A stretch of DNA of 64,000 bases, taken from NCBI GenBank assembly GCA_947623205.1, contig CANQGM010000003.1:62001-126000 (forward strand), given 5' to 3'. The notes under the pieces were generated by a model. That model was not told the DNA's origin. It did not search any database and saw only the letters and a list, made by a program, of their open reading frames with translations. The position numbers and the translations under genes are program-made. The first letter of the stretch is position 1. Each line of letters starts with the position of its first letter. Positions 27,370 to 36,655 of this stretch are shown piece by piece. The stretch comes from an uncultured Clostridia bacterium. Its GTDB lineage: Bacteria > Bacillota > Clostridia > Oscillospirales > Acutalibacteraceae.

Positions 27370-29283
27370 ATGAATTACAACTTTAACGAGGTTCGTTCTG
27401 CGTTTAAGGTTTTTTCTGACGGCGACGCTGTACGCGCATATGATCTGCTTGGCGCGCACCTCGTAAACTGGGACGGCAGGGACGGTGTTGTTTTCAGAGT
27501 ATGGGCACCCAACGCTCTCAGCGTGTCAGTTGTAGGCAATTTCAACAACTGGAATCAAAACTCTGATTTTATGCATAAAGTCGACAGCGGCATTTGGGAA
27601 CTTTTTATTGAGGGTGTAACTCAGTTTTCCGTATATAAATACTGTATTGAAACTCCTTTGTCTGAAAAAATACTAAAATCAGACCCGTATGCTTTTCATT
27701 CAGAAACTCCGCCGGATAACGCTTCAATTGTATTTAATATAGACGAATACGCATGGAACGACAGCAATTGGTTTGAAAATCGTAAAAACAAAGATAAATT
27801 GAAAGAACCTATGAATATATATGAAATTCACGCAGGTTCATGGAGAAGGTATCCCGACGGCAACTACTTTAATTACCGTAAAATTGCCGATGAACTTGTT
27901 CCCTACCTTAAAGAAATGCACTATACTCATGTTCAGTTTATGCCGCTTATGGAATATCCGTTTGGCGGCAGCTGGGGATTTCAGACAACCGGATATTTTT
28001 CAGCCACCTCACGTTACGGCACGCCAAGTGACTTGATGTACATGATAGATAAGCTTCATGGAGCAGATATTGGAGTAATACTTGATTGGGTACCCTCTAA
28101 TTTTCCAAAAGACGAGTTCGGTCTTGCTAAATTTGACGGCGTATGTCTTTATGAAAACGAAGACCCTAAAATCGGCGAACGGCCTGCATGGGGTACTTAT
28201 CTTTTTAATTTCGGGCGTTATGAAGTGCTGAGCTTTCTTGTGTCATCGGCAATGTTCTGGATAGACAAATACCACATTGACGGTCTGAGAATAGGAGCTC
28301 TCTCCTCAATGCTTTATCTTGATTACGGAAAAAAATACGGCGAGTGGGCTCCGAACAAATTCGGCGGAAAAGAAAATCTTGAGGCTATTGATTTTATAAA
28401 ACGGCTTAACACGGCTGTTCATATGTATCATCCCGATGCTATGATGTTTGCCGAGGAAAACACTTCGTGGCCAAAACTTACTCACCCTATTGAAGAAGGG
28501 GGGCTCGGATTCGACTACAAGTGGAACATGGGCTGGATGAACGATATGCTTCACTATATGTCGCTTAATCCTATGTGGCGCCCGTTTAACCACGACAACC
28601 TTACTTTCAGCTTTTTCTATGCTTTTACCGAGCATTTTCTTCTTCCGGTATCGCACGATGAAGTATCACACGGAAAAGGTTCGCTAATTAATAAAATGCC
28701 CGGCGAATATGCCGACAAATTTGCAGGGGTGCGTGCATTTGCAGCGTATATGTACGCTCATCCGGGCAAAAAGCTGATATTTATGGGGACTGAAATAGGA
28801 CAGTTTGACGAATGGGACGCCGATTCGGGCATTCAGTGGGATTTGCTTTCATATGAAAAACATTCGCAGCTCAAAAACTTTTTTAAAGATATTAATAAAT
28901 TTTATCTCGATAACAAACCCTTTTATGAGCTTGATACGGTATGGAAAGGATTTGACTGGATACATCACGATGATTACACCAACAGTGTAATTGCCTTTAA
29001 ACGAACCGACAGTGATGGGAATGAAATAATTGCCGTATGTAATTTTCAGCCAAATGCACATAATAAATATTATATCGGTGTTCCAAAATACGGTTTGTAT
29101 GACGAAGTTTTTTCATCAGATAATATAATGTACGGCGGCACAGGAATTACAAACGGCAAAAACATAAAACCCAAGGTAATGAAAATTCACGGATATGATC
29201 AGGGACTTGCCCTGACCCTGCCGCCTCTCGGCGTAATTTATCTAAAATGTATTAATGAGCTTGAAATCCCAAGATCCGAATAA
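27370..29283 (+). CDS. glgB: GlgB-family protein, probable branching pseudoenzyme
   Basis: 637 residues of the alpha-1,4-glucan branching enzyme family: an N-terminal CBM48 (WAPNALSVSVVGNFNNW), then a GH13 barrel and C-domain. Glycogen branching needs seven invariant GH13 residues. Two are changed: region I reads DWVPSNF, so the invariant His is Asn244, and region II reads GLRIGAL instead of GLRVDAV, so the nucleophile Asp is Gly309. The region III Glu (FAEEN) and region IV His-Asp (SHDEV) remain. Substrate-binding surfaces look conserved. It is first in glgB-C-D-A with a good AAGGAG site. Structural or regulatory use is inferred; a second, active GlgB elsewhere is expected. Confidence 0.88.
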   Translation: MNYNFNEVRSAFKVFSDGDAVRAYDLLGAHLVNWDGRDGVVFRVWAPNALSVSVVGNFNNWNQNSDFMHKVDSGIWELFIEGVTQFSVYKYCIETPLSEKILKSDPYAFHSETPPDNASIVFNIDEYAWNDSNWFENRKNKDKLKEPMNIYEIHAGSWRRYPDGNYFNYRKIADELVPYLKEMHYTHVQFMPLMEYPFGGSWGFQTTGYFSATSRYGTPSDLMYMIDKLHGADIGVILDWVPSNFPKDEFGLAKFDGVCLYENEDPKIGERPAWGTYLFNFGRYEVLSFLVSSAMFWIDKYHIDGLRIGALSSMLYLDYGKKYGEWAPNKFGGKENLEAIDFIKRLNTAVHMYHPDAMMFAEENTSWPKLTHPIEEGGLGFDYKWNMGWMNDMLHYMSLNPMWRPFNHDNLTFSFFYAFTEHFLLPVSHDEVSHGKGSLINKMPGEYADKFAGVRAFAAYMYAHPGKKLIFMGTEIGQFDEWDADSGIQWDLLSYEKHSQLKNFFKDINKFYLDNKPFYELDTVWKGFDWIHHDDYTNSVIAFKRTDSDGNEIIAVCNFQPNAHNKYYIGVPKYGLYDEVFSSDNIMYGGTGITNGKNIKPKVMKIHGYDQGLALTLPPLGVIYLKCINELEIPRSE

Positions 29284-29416
29284 CAATTCACCATAAAACG
29301 GGTGTAAATGAAATTTGTAAAACGATTCAGCAATAAATTCGGATTTTTCAAATTTGCATTTCGCATAATATATTATGCTGCTTATGCGAAAAATAATAAA
29401 ACGGAGGTATTTATAA

Positions 29417-30628
29417 ATGTTTCCCAAAAAGGAAGTTGTTGCCATGCTGCTTGCAGGCGGTCAGGGTTCACGTCTTGGGGTGCTTACAAAAAAGCTGGCT
29501 AAACCTGCTGTTCCTTTCGGCGGTAAATATCGAATAATTGATTTTCCGCTGTCAAACTGTGTAAACTCGGGCATTGAAGCTGTAGGTATTCTTACTCAGT
29601 ATCAGCCGCTTGTGCTCAACGAGTATATAGGAAACGGTCAGCCGTGGGATCTCGACGGTATGCATTCGGGCGTAAACTGCCTCAGTCCATATCAGGCGGT
29701 TGAAGGCGCCGACTGGTATTCGGGCACGGCAAACGCCATTTATCAGAACATTAGCTATATTGAGCGTTATGACCCGGAGTATGTTGTAATTTTGTCGGGA
29801 GATCACATATACAAAATGGATTACAATAAAATGCTCGATTATCATAAAGAGAAAAACGCTGCGTGTACAATTGCGGTAATAAATGTTTCAACAGAGGAAG
29901 CGTCAAGGTTTGGTATTTTAAATACTTATGATGACGGTGAAATATATGAATTTGAGGAAAAACCCAAACATCCCAAGAGTACAAACGCGTCAATGGGTAT
30001 TTACATTTTCAGCTGGAAAAAACTTAAAAAATATTTAATTGAGGATGAAAATAAAAAAGATTCTAACCATGATTTCGGAAAGGACGTTCTTCCCTCAATG
30101 CTCAGCGCCGGTGAGAAAATGTTTGCATATCCGTTTGAGGGATACTGGAAGGATGTAGGAACAATTGACAGCCTTTGGGAAGCGAATATAGACCTGCTCG
30201 ATCCGAATGTAACTCTTGACCTTAAAGATATTTATTCACGCAATCCTATGATGCCGCCTCACTATATTTCAAGCGAAGCGCAAATTCAAAACTCACTGGT
30301 TGCAGACGGCTGTAATGTTTACGGAAGTCTTGAATTTTCAATTTTGTTTGCAGGAGTTACCATCGGTAAAAATGCGGTGGTAAATTCCTCAATAATTATG
30401 CCGGGCGCAGTTATTGAAGAGGGAGCAAACATTCAGTACGCCATTATTGCCGAAAACACTGTGGTCGGCAAAAACGCAAAGGTGGGCGCAAACCCCATTG
30501 ATGTAAAAAACCGCGATGACTGGGGAATTACGGTTATAGGCGCAAATGCAAAAATTGCAGAAAACGCTGTTATCACATCAAAGTCAATGATCGACGGCGA
30601 CGCGGAGGTGGCAATAAATGAGAAGTAA
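29417..30628 (+). CDS. glgC: Glucose-1-phosphate adenylyltransferase, catalytic subunit
   Basis: 403 residues. It makes ADP-glucose for glycogen. [25 protein letters not shown] is seen in two blocks near the N-terminus (residues 10-34) with the GxGxRL nucleotide loop intact; [13 protein letters not shown] and the C-terminal left-handed beta-helix repeats ([15 protein letters not shown]) follow. GGAGG precedes the ATG. It overlaps glgD by 11 bp, consistent with translational coupling of the two subunits. Confidence 0.96.
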   Translation: MFPKKEVVAMLLAGGQGSRLGVLTKKLAKPAVPFGGKYRIIDFPLSNCVNSGIEAVGILTQYQPLVLNEYIGNGQPWDLDGMHSGVNCLSPYQAVEGADWYSGTANAIYQNISYIERYDPEYVVILSGDHIYKMDYNKMLDYHKEKNAACTIAVINVSTEEASRFGILNTYDDGEIYEFEEKPKHPKSTNASMGIYIFSWKKLKKYLIEDENKKDSNHDFGKDVLPSMLSAGEKMFAYPFEGYWKDVGTIDSLWEANIDLLDPNVTLDLKDIYSRNPMMPPHYISSEAQIQNSLVADGCNVYGSLEFSILFAGVTIGKNAVVNSSIIMPGAVIEEGANIQYAIIAENTVVGKNAKVGANPIDVKNRDDWGITVIGANAKIAENAVITSKSMIDGDAEVAINEK

Positions 30629-31727
30629 TAATGTTATGGGTTTTATTTTTGCGGGAACTCTTGAAGATAAAATTCCCGAACTTGCTTCATCACGCACTAC
30701 TGCAAGTATTCCTATAGGAGGGAAATACAGGCTTATTGATTTTGCGCTTTCCAATATGTCTAACTCGGGAATAAATAATGTGGGAATCGTTGCAAAAAGC
30801 AATTTTATGTCCCTTATGGACCACGTCGGCTCAGGCAGTGCATATGACCTTTCAAAAAGAAGAAGCAACCTTACTATTCTTCCTCCATACGGCGGAAAAG
30901 CATTTTCGTCATTTGTTGAAACAATTTATAATATGCACGGATACATTGAGCATGGCAGAGAAGAATATATTCTTATCTCACAGGGAAATCTTGTAACAAA
31001 TTTTGATTATACCGATGTATTTGAATTTCATTCAAAAAAGAACTCTGACATAACATTCATTTACAATCACGGCCCCGTTCCTGCGGGATATGAACATCCC
31101 ATAACCATTGATGTTGCGGACGACGGCAGAGTAAAACAGGTTTTTGTAAAACCCGAAACCGGTAAAGGCGAGTATGATCAGCTTTTTGGTACGATACTTC
31201 TCAGAAAAGACCTTCTTATGAGAGAAATACGCAACGCGCTCAGCATAAATCAGCTTGACATAAAACGTATTATTCAAAAGTCAATTGAAAAATACAATGT
31301 TTACGCTTACGAAAACAAGGGTTACTGCGCCGCAATCAGCACAATAAATGATTATTTCGCCTTTAATATGGATTTAATGAAAAAAGAAGTAAGAGATGAA
31401 CTGTTTAATCCAAAGCGTCCCATATACACAAAAGTAAGAGACGACGCTCCCTCACGTTATGGTCTGACAAGCTGCGTGAAAAATTCAATTATTGCTCAGG
31501 GCTGTGTGATTGACGGAGAAGTTGAAAACTGCGTAATTTCAAAAGGCGTCTATGTTGGCGAAGGCGCCAAAATAAGCAATTGCATCATAATGCAGGACAC
31601 AAAAATAGGCAGTAATACAAAACTTAATTATGTTATTATAGATAAAGACGTAGTAATAAAAGACGGACGTTCTTTAATGGGTTTTGATTCTTACCCCATA
31701 TATATTGCAAAAAAATCTGTTGTTTAA
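30618..31727 (+). CDS. glgD: GlgD, non-catalytic adenylyltransferase subunit
   Basis: 369 residues. It is a GlgC paralogue that lacks the GxGxRL loop: the N-terminus reads [17 protein letters not shown] instead, as in the GlgD regulatory subunits of clostridia and bacilli. The SNMSNSGI segment and the C-terminal beta-helix ([17 protein letters not shown]) are retained. It overlaps glgC and is followed after 16 bp by glgA. Confidence 0.94.
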   Translation: MRSNNVMGFIFAGTLEDKIPELASSRTTASIPIGGKYRLIDFALSNMSNSGINNVGIVAKSNFMSLMDHVGSGSAYDLSKRRSNLTILPPYGGKAFSSFVETIYNMHGYIEHGREEYILISQGNLVTNFDYTDVFEFHSKKNSDITFIYNHGPVPAGYEHPITIDVADDGRVKQVFVKPETGKGEYDQLFGTILLRKDLLMREIRNALSINQLDIKRIIQKSIEKYNVYAYENKGYCAAISTINDYFAFNMDLMKKEVRDELFNPKRPIYTKVRDDAPSRYGLTSCVKNSIIAQGCVIDGEVENCVISKGVYVGEGAKISNCIIMQDTKIGSNTKLNYVIIDKDVVIKDGRSLMGFDSYPIYIAKKSVV

Positions 31728-31743
31728 TCGGAGGTAAACAAAA

Positions 31744-33171
31744 ATGAAAATTTTATACTGCGCTTCTGAGGCAAATCCTTATTGCGGAAGCGGCGGACTT
31801 GCCGATGTTGCCGGAAGTCTTCCCCATACGCTTTGCCGAAAGGGTCAGGACTGCCGAATTGTTGTTCCGCTTTACGGCACAATTTCACAGGAACTTAAAA
31901 ATTCGCTTAATTTCATTACTAATTTCACTGTGCCGGTTGCATGGCGCCAACAGTATTGCGGTTTGTTCTGGGCAAGATGGAATGACTGCACATATTATTT
32001 TATAGACAACGAATATTATTTTAACCGCGGCACGCTTTACGGTCACTATGACGACGCTGAAAGGTTTTCTTTCTTTTCTCGTGCAATTCTTGAAATGCTT
32101 CCATACATCGACTTTCACCCCGATATTATTCACTGTAATGACTGGCAGACAGCGCTTGTTCCCGTTTACTACTATCTGTTCTATTCTCACAGACCGTGGT
32201 ATCACAACATAAAGAGCCTGTTTACAATTCACAACATTCAATACCAGGGTGAATATGGATGGGAAGTAAACACAGAATGTGTAGGTATTCCCGCCTCTGA
32301 AACAAAAATTCTTGAAATGAACGGCAAACTCAATATGATGAAAGGTGCAATTGAAACGTCCACCCGCGTTTCAACTGTATCTCCCAGCTACGCTGCCGAA
32401 ATTAAGGACCCGTGGTTCAGCTGGGGACTTCACGATGAACTCAATCTCCGCCACTATAAGCTGTGCGGTATTAAAAACGGCATTGACCTGGTAAGTTACG
32501 ACCCTGAAACCGATTATCAGCTTTACCGCAATTATTCCAAAGACGATATGAGCGGCAAAGGTGAATGTAAACGCGCTTTGCAGGAACGCCTGTGCCTTGA
32601 GCAGCGCTGGGATATTCCTATTGTAGGAATGGTTACAAGACTTGTCGGTCACAAAGGTCTTGACCTTGTAAGAATGGGTCTTGAAGAACTTATGAACACG
32701 GAAAATATGCAGTTTATAATTCTCGGTTCGGGCGACAAAGAGTACGAAGATTATTTTAACTATATGCAGGTTAAATATCCCGGCAGGCTTTGTTTTTGCC
32801 ACGGATTTGTTCCTGAGCTTGCACGCAAGATATATTCGGGAGCCGACATCTATCTTATGCCGTCTGCCCAGGAGCCATGCGGTCTTGCGCAAATGATCGC
32901 CCTGCGTTACGGAACGATTCCCGTTGTACGTGAAGTCGGCGGACTTAAAGATTCCGTGTTTGACAGCGCCGATAACTACGGAAACGGCTTTACCTTTAAA
33001 AACTACGACACTGCTGATATGGTTAACGCCGTAAGGCGCGCCCTTTGGGGCATTCGAGACGACGCGGGGTGGCATCAGTTGATGTGGCGGGCAATGATGA
33101 GCGACAATAGCTGGGATCGTTCTGCACAGGATTACATCAATGTTTACAATGATACACTCAACTGGGCATAA
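31744..33171 (+). CDS. glgA: Glycogen synthase
   Basis: 475 residues, GT5 family; transfers glucose from ADP-glucose to the growing glucan. The N-terminal loop reads CGSGGLADVAGSLP, so the Lys of the classical KTGGL motif is Gly here, a change I believe occurs in related Firmicutes. The C-terminal motif PCGLAQMIALRYG is near the canonical PCGLTQ form. GGAGG precedes the ATG. It ends the glg operon, followed by a terminator. Confidence 0.95.
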   Translation: MKILYCASEANPYCGSGGLADVAGSLPHTLCRKGQDCRIVVPLYGTISQELKNSLNFITNFTVPVAWRQQYCGLFWARWNDCTYYFIDNEYYFNRGTLYGHYDDAERFSFFSRAILEMLPYIDFHPDIIHCNDWQTALVPVYYYLFYSHRPWYHNIKSLFTIHNIQYQGEYGWEVNTECVGIPASETKILEMNGKLNMMKGAIETSTRVSTVSPSYAAEIKDPWFSWGLHDELNLRHYKLCGIKNGIDLVSYDPETDYQLYRNYSKDDMSGKGECKRALQERLCLEQRWDIPIVGMVTRLVGHKGLDLVRMGLEELMNTENMQFIILGSGDKEYEDYFNYMQVKYPGRLCFCHGFVPELARKIYSGADIYLMPSAQEPCGLAQMIALRYGTIPVVREVGGLKDSVFDSADNYGNGFTFKNYDTADMVNAVRRALWGIRDDAGWHQLMWRAMMSDNSWDRSAQDYINVYNDTLNWA

Positions 33172-33195
33172 TTAAAACATAATATTCAGCACAGT

Positions 33196-33230
33196 AAAAG
33201 AAGATGCAGGTTAATTCTGCATCTTCTTTT
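33196..33230. terminator. Bidirectional terminator
   Basis: AAAAGAAGATGCAG pairs with CTGCATCTTCTTTT. It separates the convergent glgA and folT genes. Confidence 0.88.
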
Positions 33231-33259
33231 TATTCAAAATTCAGTTAAAATAAATAACT

Positions 33260-33835
33260 TTAAGCCTTTATTTTGTTTGGAATTTTAATTCTTGCCGCAA
33301 GCTTGCCAACTGAAAAAATCAAAATAATTTCAGGTATGCATTTTACTGCCTCGCTGATAAATCTTGTAACAAGATACACCGAATATACCGAACCAGATTC
33401 TGTGCCGTACAGAATATAAAGCCAGTAAGCCGAAAGAAATGTTTCTACCGTTATCATATTTACTGTCCAAGCTATTATAGTTCTTGGCACCACAACTTTA
33501 TTTTTATAGAAAAAAAGTCCGTATATTATTCCAGTTAAAAAACCGCTTATTGTAAACCCCGGAAAAAACGCTCCGCCTGCGGGATTTATCCAAAATGAAA
33601 TTATGTCGCCTGCCGCTCCTACAATTGCGGCAGGAACAGGTCCAAACATTACTCCCGTTACAGCTATCGGCAAAAATGAACCGCTTATCTTTACGCTGTT
33701 GCCAAAAAAGGCAAGTGTTCCGTTAGCAAAAAATCCAAGCACTACCCTGAGTGCAAGCAGCATTGCGATTGCGGCAAGTGAATAAATGTTTTTTAATTCT
33801 AAAAACGAACTAATAATTTTTTTGCTGAGTTTCAT
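33260..33835 (-). CDS. folT: Folate-specific ECF transporter S component
   Basis: 191 residues with about six membrane segments. It matches the folate ECF S-component family (LRVVLGFFANGT, FLPIAVTGVMFGPVPAAIVGA). It would capture folates and dock to a shared EcfA/A'/T module that is not in this window. AGGAGG precedes the ATG at 33835. A THF riboswitch with a terminator lies immediately upstream, which supports the substrate assignment. Confidence 0.9.
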   Translation of the reverse strand: MKLSKKIISSFLELKNIYSLAAIAMLLALRVVLGFFANGTLAFFGNSVKISGSFLPIAVTGVMFGPVPAAIVGAAGDIISFWINPAGGAFFPGFTISGFLTGIIYGLFFYKNKVVVPRTIIAWTVNMITVETFLSAYWLYILYGTESGSVYSVYLVTRFISEAVKCIPEIILIFSVGKLAARIKIPNKIKA

Positions 33836-33873
33836 ATTATACCTCCTGAAATAACTCGATGTTGCTTCAGGAG

Positions 33874-33901
33874 AAAAAAGCGGGCAGAAAATCTGCCCGC
33901 T
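33874..33901 (-). terminator. Riboswitch expression-platform terminator (folT)
   Basis: AGCGGGCAGA pairs with TCTGCCCGCT followed by TTTTTT on the minus strand, between the THF riboswitch and the folT ribosome site. Folate binding should favour it. Confidence 0.85.
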
Positions 33902-33922
33902 GAATAAAGTTCCCAAAGTAAC

Positions 33923-34021
33923 AGCGGGATGCGAAATCTACACCGCAGAAAGCAAAGCCTTCTTTCGTTTTTGCGGCAACTCCCCGTCCGCAAAACACTT
34001 CACGCGCAAATTTCTACTCTG
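33923..34021 (-). promoter_or_regulatory. Tetrahydrofolate (THF) riboswitch
   Basis: On the minus strand the 5' part reads AGAGTAGA then GCGCGTGAAGTG, the centre GACGGGGAGTTGCCGC, and the 3' part GCGGTGTAGA then GCATCCCGCT; these match the conserved blocks of the THF aptamer in order. It sits upstream of folT with a strong terminator between them, so control is by transcription termination. The match is by eye. Confidence 0.85.
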
Positions 34022-34046
34022 TGTATTTGATAAAATTATATCACTT

Positions 34047-34721
34047 TTAATTCTTATTTGTCAATGCCTCATCTTTTTCCCCTATTTTTTTCATAAGACT
34101 GTCTAAATTTCTTATAAGATTTGAAAGTGGTTTATAAATTATAAATACCACGGCGGAAATAATCAGACCCTTTATTATGTTAAACGGACCTACGCAAAAC
34201 AGACAGAATGTAAATGTGCTGTTAATTGCAGGGAAAATTGCCTGACCCATTTTTATTATCTCTTCAAGCGGCATAAACGCCGAGTAAAGAGGAACAAGAA
34301 CAAATGTATTAAGCAATACGCCGACAACAGCCATTGTTAATGTGCCGGTAAGAACGCCGGCAATTGCACCGACCCGTGTTTTTTTGAATTTATATATTAA
34401 CCCCGCCGGCAAAATCAACGAACAACCTATAAGAAAGTTTGCAAGCTCTCCTACGCCTCCTGTTGTTGTGCCTTTAATTAAAAATTTTATAAAAATTTTT
34501 ATAAATTCTATTACTACGCCGGCAACAGGTCCCATACTGAACGTGCCTACAAGTACGGGGACTTCGGAAAAATCAAACTCATAGAATGAAGGCGCAATAA
34601 ACCCAAGCGGAAATTCAAAAAACATAAGTACGGCTGCCAAAGCCGCAAGCATTGAGGTTACTGCAAGTTTTGTTGTTTTTGCCGTTTTATCAGCATAAAC
34701 GGTTTTTTCTTTTGTAATCAT
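34047..34721 (-). CDS. ribU: Riboflavin ECF transporter S component RibU
   Basis: 224 residues with about six membrane segments. The FEFPLGFIAPSFYEFDFSEVP region (seen in two short blocks at about 36-57) is a RibU hallmark. AAGGAGTG precedes the ATG at 34721; earlier Met codons in the frame lack a site. The FMN riboswitch upstream confirms the substrate class. Like folT it depends on an ECF energising module encoded elsewhere. Confidence 0.92.
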   Translation of the reverse strand: MITKEKTVYADKTAKTTKLAVTSMLAALAAVLMFFEFPLGFIAPSFYEFDFSEVPVLVGTFSMGPVAGVVIEFIKIFIKFLIKGTTTGGVGELANFLIGCSLILPAGLIYKFKKTRVGAIAGVLTGTLTMAVVGVLLNTFVLVPLYSAFMPLEEIIKMGQAIFPAINSTFTFCLFCVGPFNIIKGLIISAVVFIIYKPLSNLIRNLDSLMKKIGEKDEALTNKN

Positions 34722-34812
34722 AAGACCACTCCTTAAAAATAAAAGTTTTAAAAAATTCCGCAAAATTACAGTGTGCAAAATTTAATTTTGCGGCGTTTAG
34801 GAGTTGCCGGGA

Positions 34813-34846
34813 AAAAAGAAATCCCGTTACACAATATGTAACGGGA
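34813..34846 (-). terminator. Riboswitch expression-platform terminator (ribU)
   Basis: TCCCGTTACA pairs with TGTAACGGGA followed by TTTCTTTTTT on the minus strand, between the FMN aptamer and ribU. Confidence 0.85.
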
Positions 34847-34886
34847 ACTTACAGCAAAATTATTGCAATTAAGGTATTGCATATTT

Positions 34887-35003
34887 CGCATCTTCTCTTA
34901 TCCGGACTTTAACCGTCGGTGTCTGAATTTCACAGACTCGGCAAGCAAATATGCTTGTTCGCGGACTATACCGCCGGTGGAGAATTTCGCTCCGCCCCGA
35001 AGA
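34887..35003 (-). promoter_or_regulatory. FMN riboswitch
   Basis: The minus strand shows CTTCGGGGCGG near the 5' end, TTCTCCACCGGCGGTA, AGTCCGCGA, GCCGAGTCTGTG, CCGACGG and AAAGTCCGGAT then GAGAAGATGC: all the conserved blocks of the FMN (RFN) aptamer in order. It controls ribU by the terminator at 34822. Confidence 0.95.
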
Positions 35004-35041
35004 CAACTGCTATTAATATTATATTACAAATTATAATTTTG

Positions 35042-35767
35042 TCAATTCCTTTTTAGCGTTTTAAGATAATGTTTTGACTGTTCGTCAATTCTTTTGCTTT
35101 CAATGCACTTTTGAATTGCTTTGTTAAATGTAACTTTATTTAACGAGTTATCAAGCAAATAAGCCTTTGTTTTTTCTTCACATTTAACATAAGCCGTTGC
35201 AATAAGCCATGCCTGCGCCATATAAACGCAGTTGACTTTACTGTCAATTTTGTCACAGCGCTCAAAAACGCGGTCAATGTACTTATCATCAAGATAATAG
35301 TCAAGCATTATAACAAGCCCTGCTCTTACCTCCCACACATTCTCACTGTTAAGATATTTTTCTATGTAATCAAAAAATTCAGATTTGTATTTTTTTATCT
35401 GTTTAAGGCCAGAACAAAAACAGTCGCAAATTGCCCAGTTATTTATTTCTTTTACAAAATTATCGCACAATTCGGCAAATTCCTCAAAATTCTGAGTTTT
35501 TACAAGCCCGGTTACAATTCCTCTGAGCATACTCTCTTCATACAGTTCTGATGAAGAAACTTCCAGATAACTTCTTACATTGCCCTTTGCAATCTCTTTT
35601 CCTATCTCTCGCAGCATAGGCATCCTTACGCCTATAATGAAGTCCTCATTAACTTCAGGTACCAGCGACGAATGAAAAACACGGTACTTAGAATCTTCCT
35701 GTTCTTTAAGATAATTAAGAAAATCGTTATAATCCTTTTTGCTCCACTTGTAAAGGCGTAAATTCAT
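35042..35767 (-). CDS. AlkD-like DNA alkylation repair protein
   Basis: 241 residues of helical HEAT-like repeats typical of AlkD DNA glycosylases, which remove bulky cationic lesions without base flipping. Markers are IIGVRMPMLREIGKEI, the NNWAICDCFC tryptophan motif and WEVRAGLVIMLDYY. It is the last gene of a minus-strand operon, 7 bp after licD. Its link to the surface-sugar genes upstream is unclear. Confidence 0.88.
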   Translation of the reverse strand: MNLRLYKWSKKDYNDFLNYLKEQEDSKYRVFHSSLVPEVNEDFIIGVRMPMLREIGKEIAKGNVRSYLEVSSSELYEESMLRGIVTGLVKTQNFEEFAELCDNFVKEINNWAICDCFCSGLKQIKKYKSEFFDYIEKYLNSENVWEVRAGLVIMLDYYLDDKYIDRVFERCDKIDSKVNCVYMAQAWLIATAYVKCEEKTKAYLLDNSLNKVTFNKAIQKCIESKRIDEQSKHYLKTLKRN

Positions 35768-35774
35768 AGAATAA

Positions 35775-36638
35775 TCACTCTTTCCTGCTGTCGTATTTAA
35801 TGCATGGTGTATTTAAGTCAAGGTATGCAATGTCATGATGAGGCACACGGCTTTCCTTTGGCGGCAGCTTCATATAGTCGCCGAATACCATTTTTAAATA
35901 TTCGTCATATCCGGACATACACGGCATTTTAAGTCCTTCAAAATCAACGTAATCAACGCCGCTGTAAATATGTTTTGGATATTCCTTTTTCATCCAGTAC
36001 GGTCCTGCGCAAAGCTCGGTAACGCATTTATTTTCTTCTATTTTATATTTTGTCATACGGCTCTCTGCAAACCGCCATATTTTATTCCTGATTTTTTTTC
36101 CTCTGAACACCCAAAGCAACATCCTGCTGCCAAAACTGAGTATTGCCCCATGATTTTCAGGGACTATCTGAGCCAAAAAAAGAGAGTAAATCATTGTCCA
36201 TACATATTGCATTTTGCGTGAAAAGCGGTTATCGGGACAGACATCAAGCGGAAAAACATCAAGCACAAGTCCGTGGGGTATGTCCGCGTTTATCTGATTA
36301 GTCTTGACCAAAGTGTAATTGGTATCGGTAATAGTTATAAAAATGTTCCCCGTAAATGTTTGTTCATCTGTTTTAAGCAGCCTGAATCTACCGTCCGCAT
36401 TTTGCTCTTTCCAGAGTTTATGCAGCCTTTCATAGTCGGGACGCGGCATGAGAACATCTATATCATCATCCCAAGGAACAAAACCACCGTTGCGCAAAGC
36501 GCCTATAAGACAGCCACCTATAAGGTAAAATGTAAGGTCGTTTTTTTCGCAAAAGTCCTTAAAATACACCAAAGTATCAAGCTCTTTAATCTGAAGTTCC
36601 CTTAAAAGCCGGGGCGTCATTTTTACAAGATCTGCCAT
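35775..36638 (-). CDS. licD: LicD-family phosphotransferase
   Basis: 287 residues. LicD-type enzymes transfer phosphocholine or similar groups to surface glycans. FYLIGGCLIGALRNGGFVPW then DDDIDVLMPR (about 37-67) is the nucleotidyltransferase-fold active site with the conserved acidic run. It is in an operon with a GT2 glycosyltransferase (17 bp upstream) and a DUF975 membrane protein. Substrate inferred from family and context only. Confidence 0.9.
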   Translation of the reverse strand: MADLVKMTPRLLRELQIKELDTLVYFKDFCEKNDLTFYLIGGCLIGALRNGGFVPWDDDIDVLMPRPDYERLHKLWKEQNADGRFRLLKTDEQTFTGNIFITITDTNYTLVKTNQINADIPHGLVLDVFPLDVCPDNRFSRKMQYVWTMIYSLFLAQIVPENHGAILSFGSRMLLWVFRGKKIRNKIWRFAESRMTKYKIEENKCVTELCAGPYWMKKEYPKHIYSGVDYVDFEGLKMPCMSGYDEYLKMVFGDYMKLPPKESRVPHHDIAYLDLNTPCIKYDSRKE

Positions 36639-36655
36639 ATCCTTCTCCGCAAAAC

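Noticed and set aside
31744..33171. GlgA as a second pseudoenzyme because KTGGL reads GSGGL
   Set aside because: Similar SGGL variants occur, as far as I recall, in active Firmicute glycogen synthases, so the change alone is not convincing.
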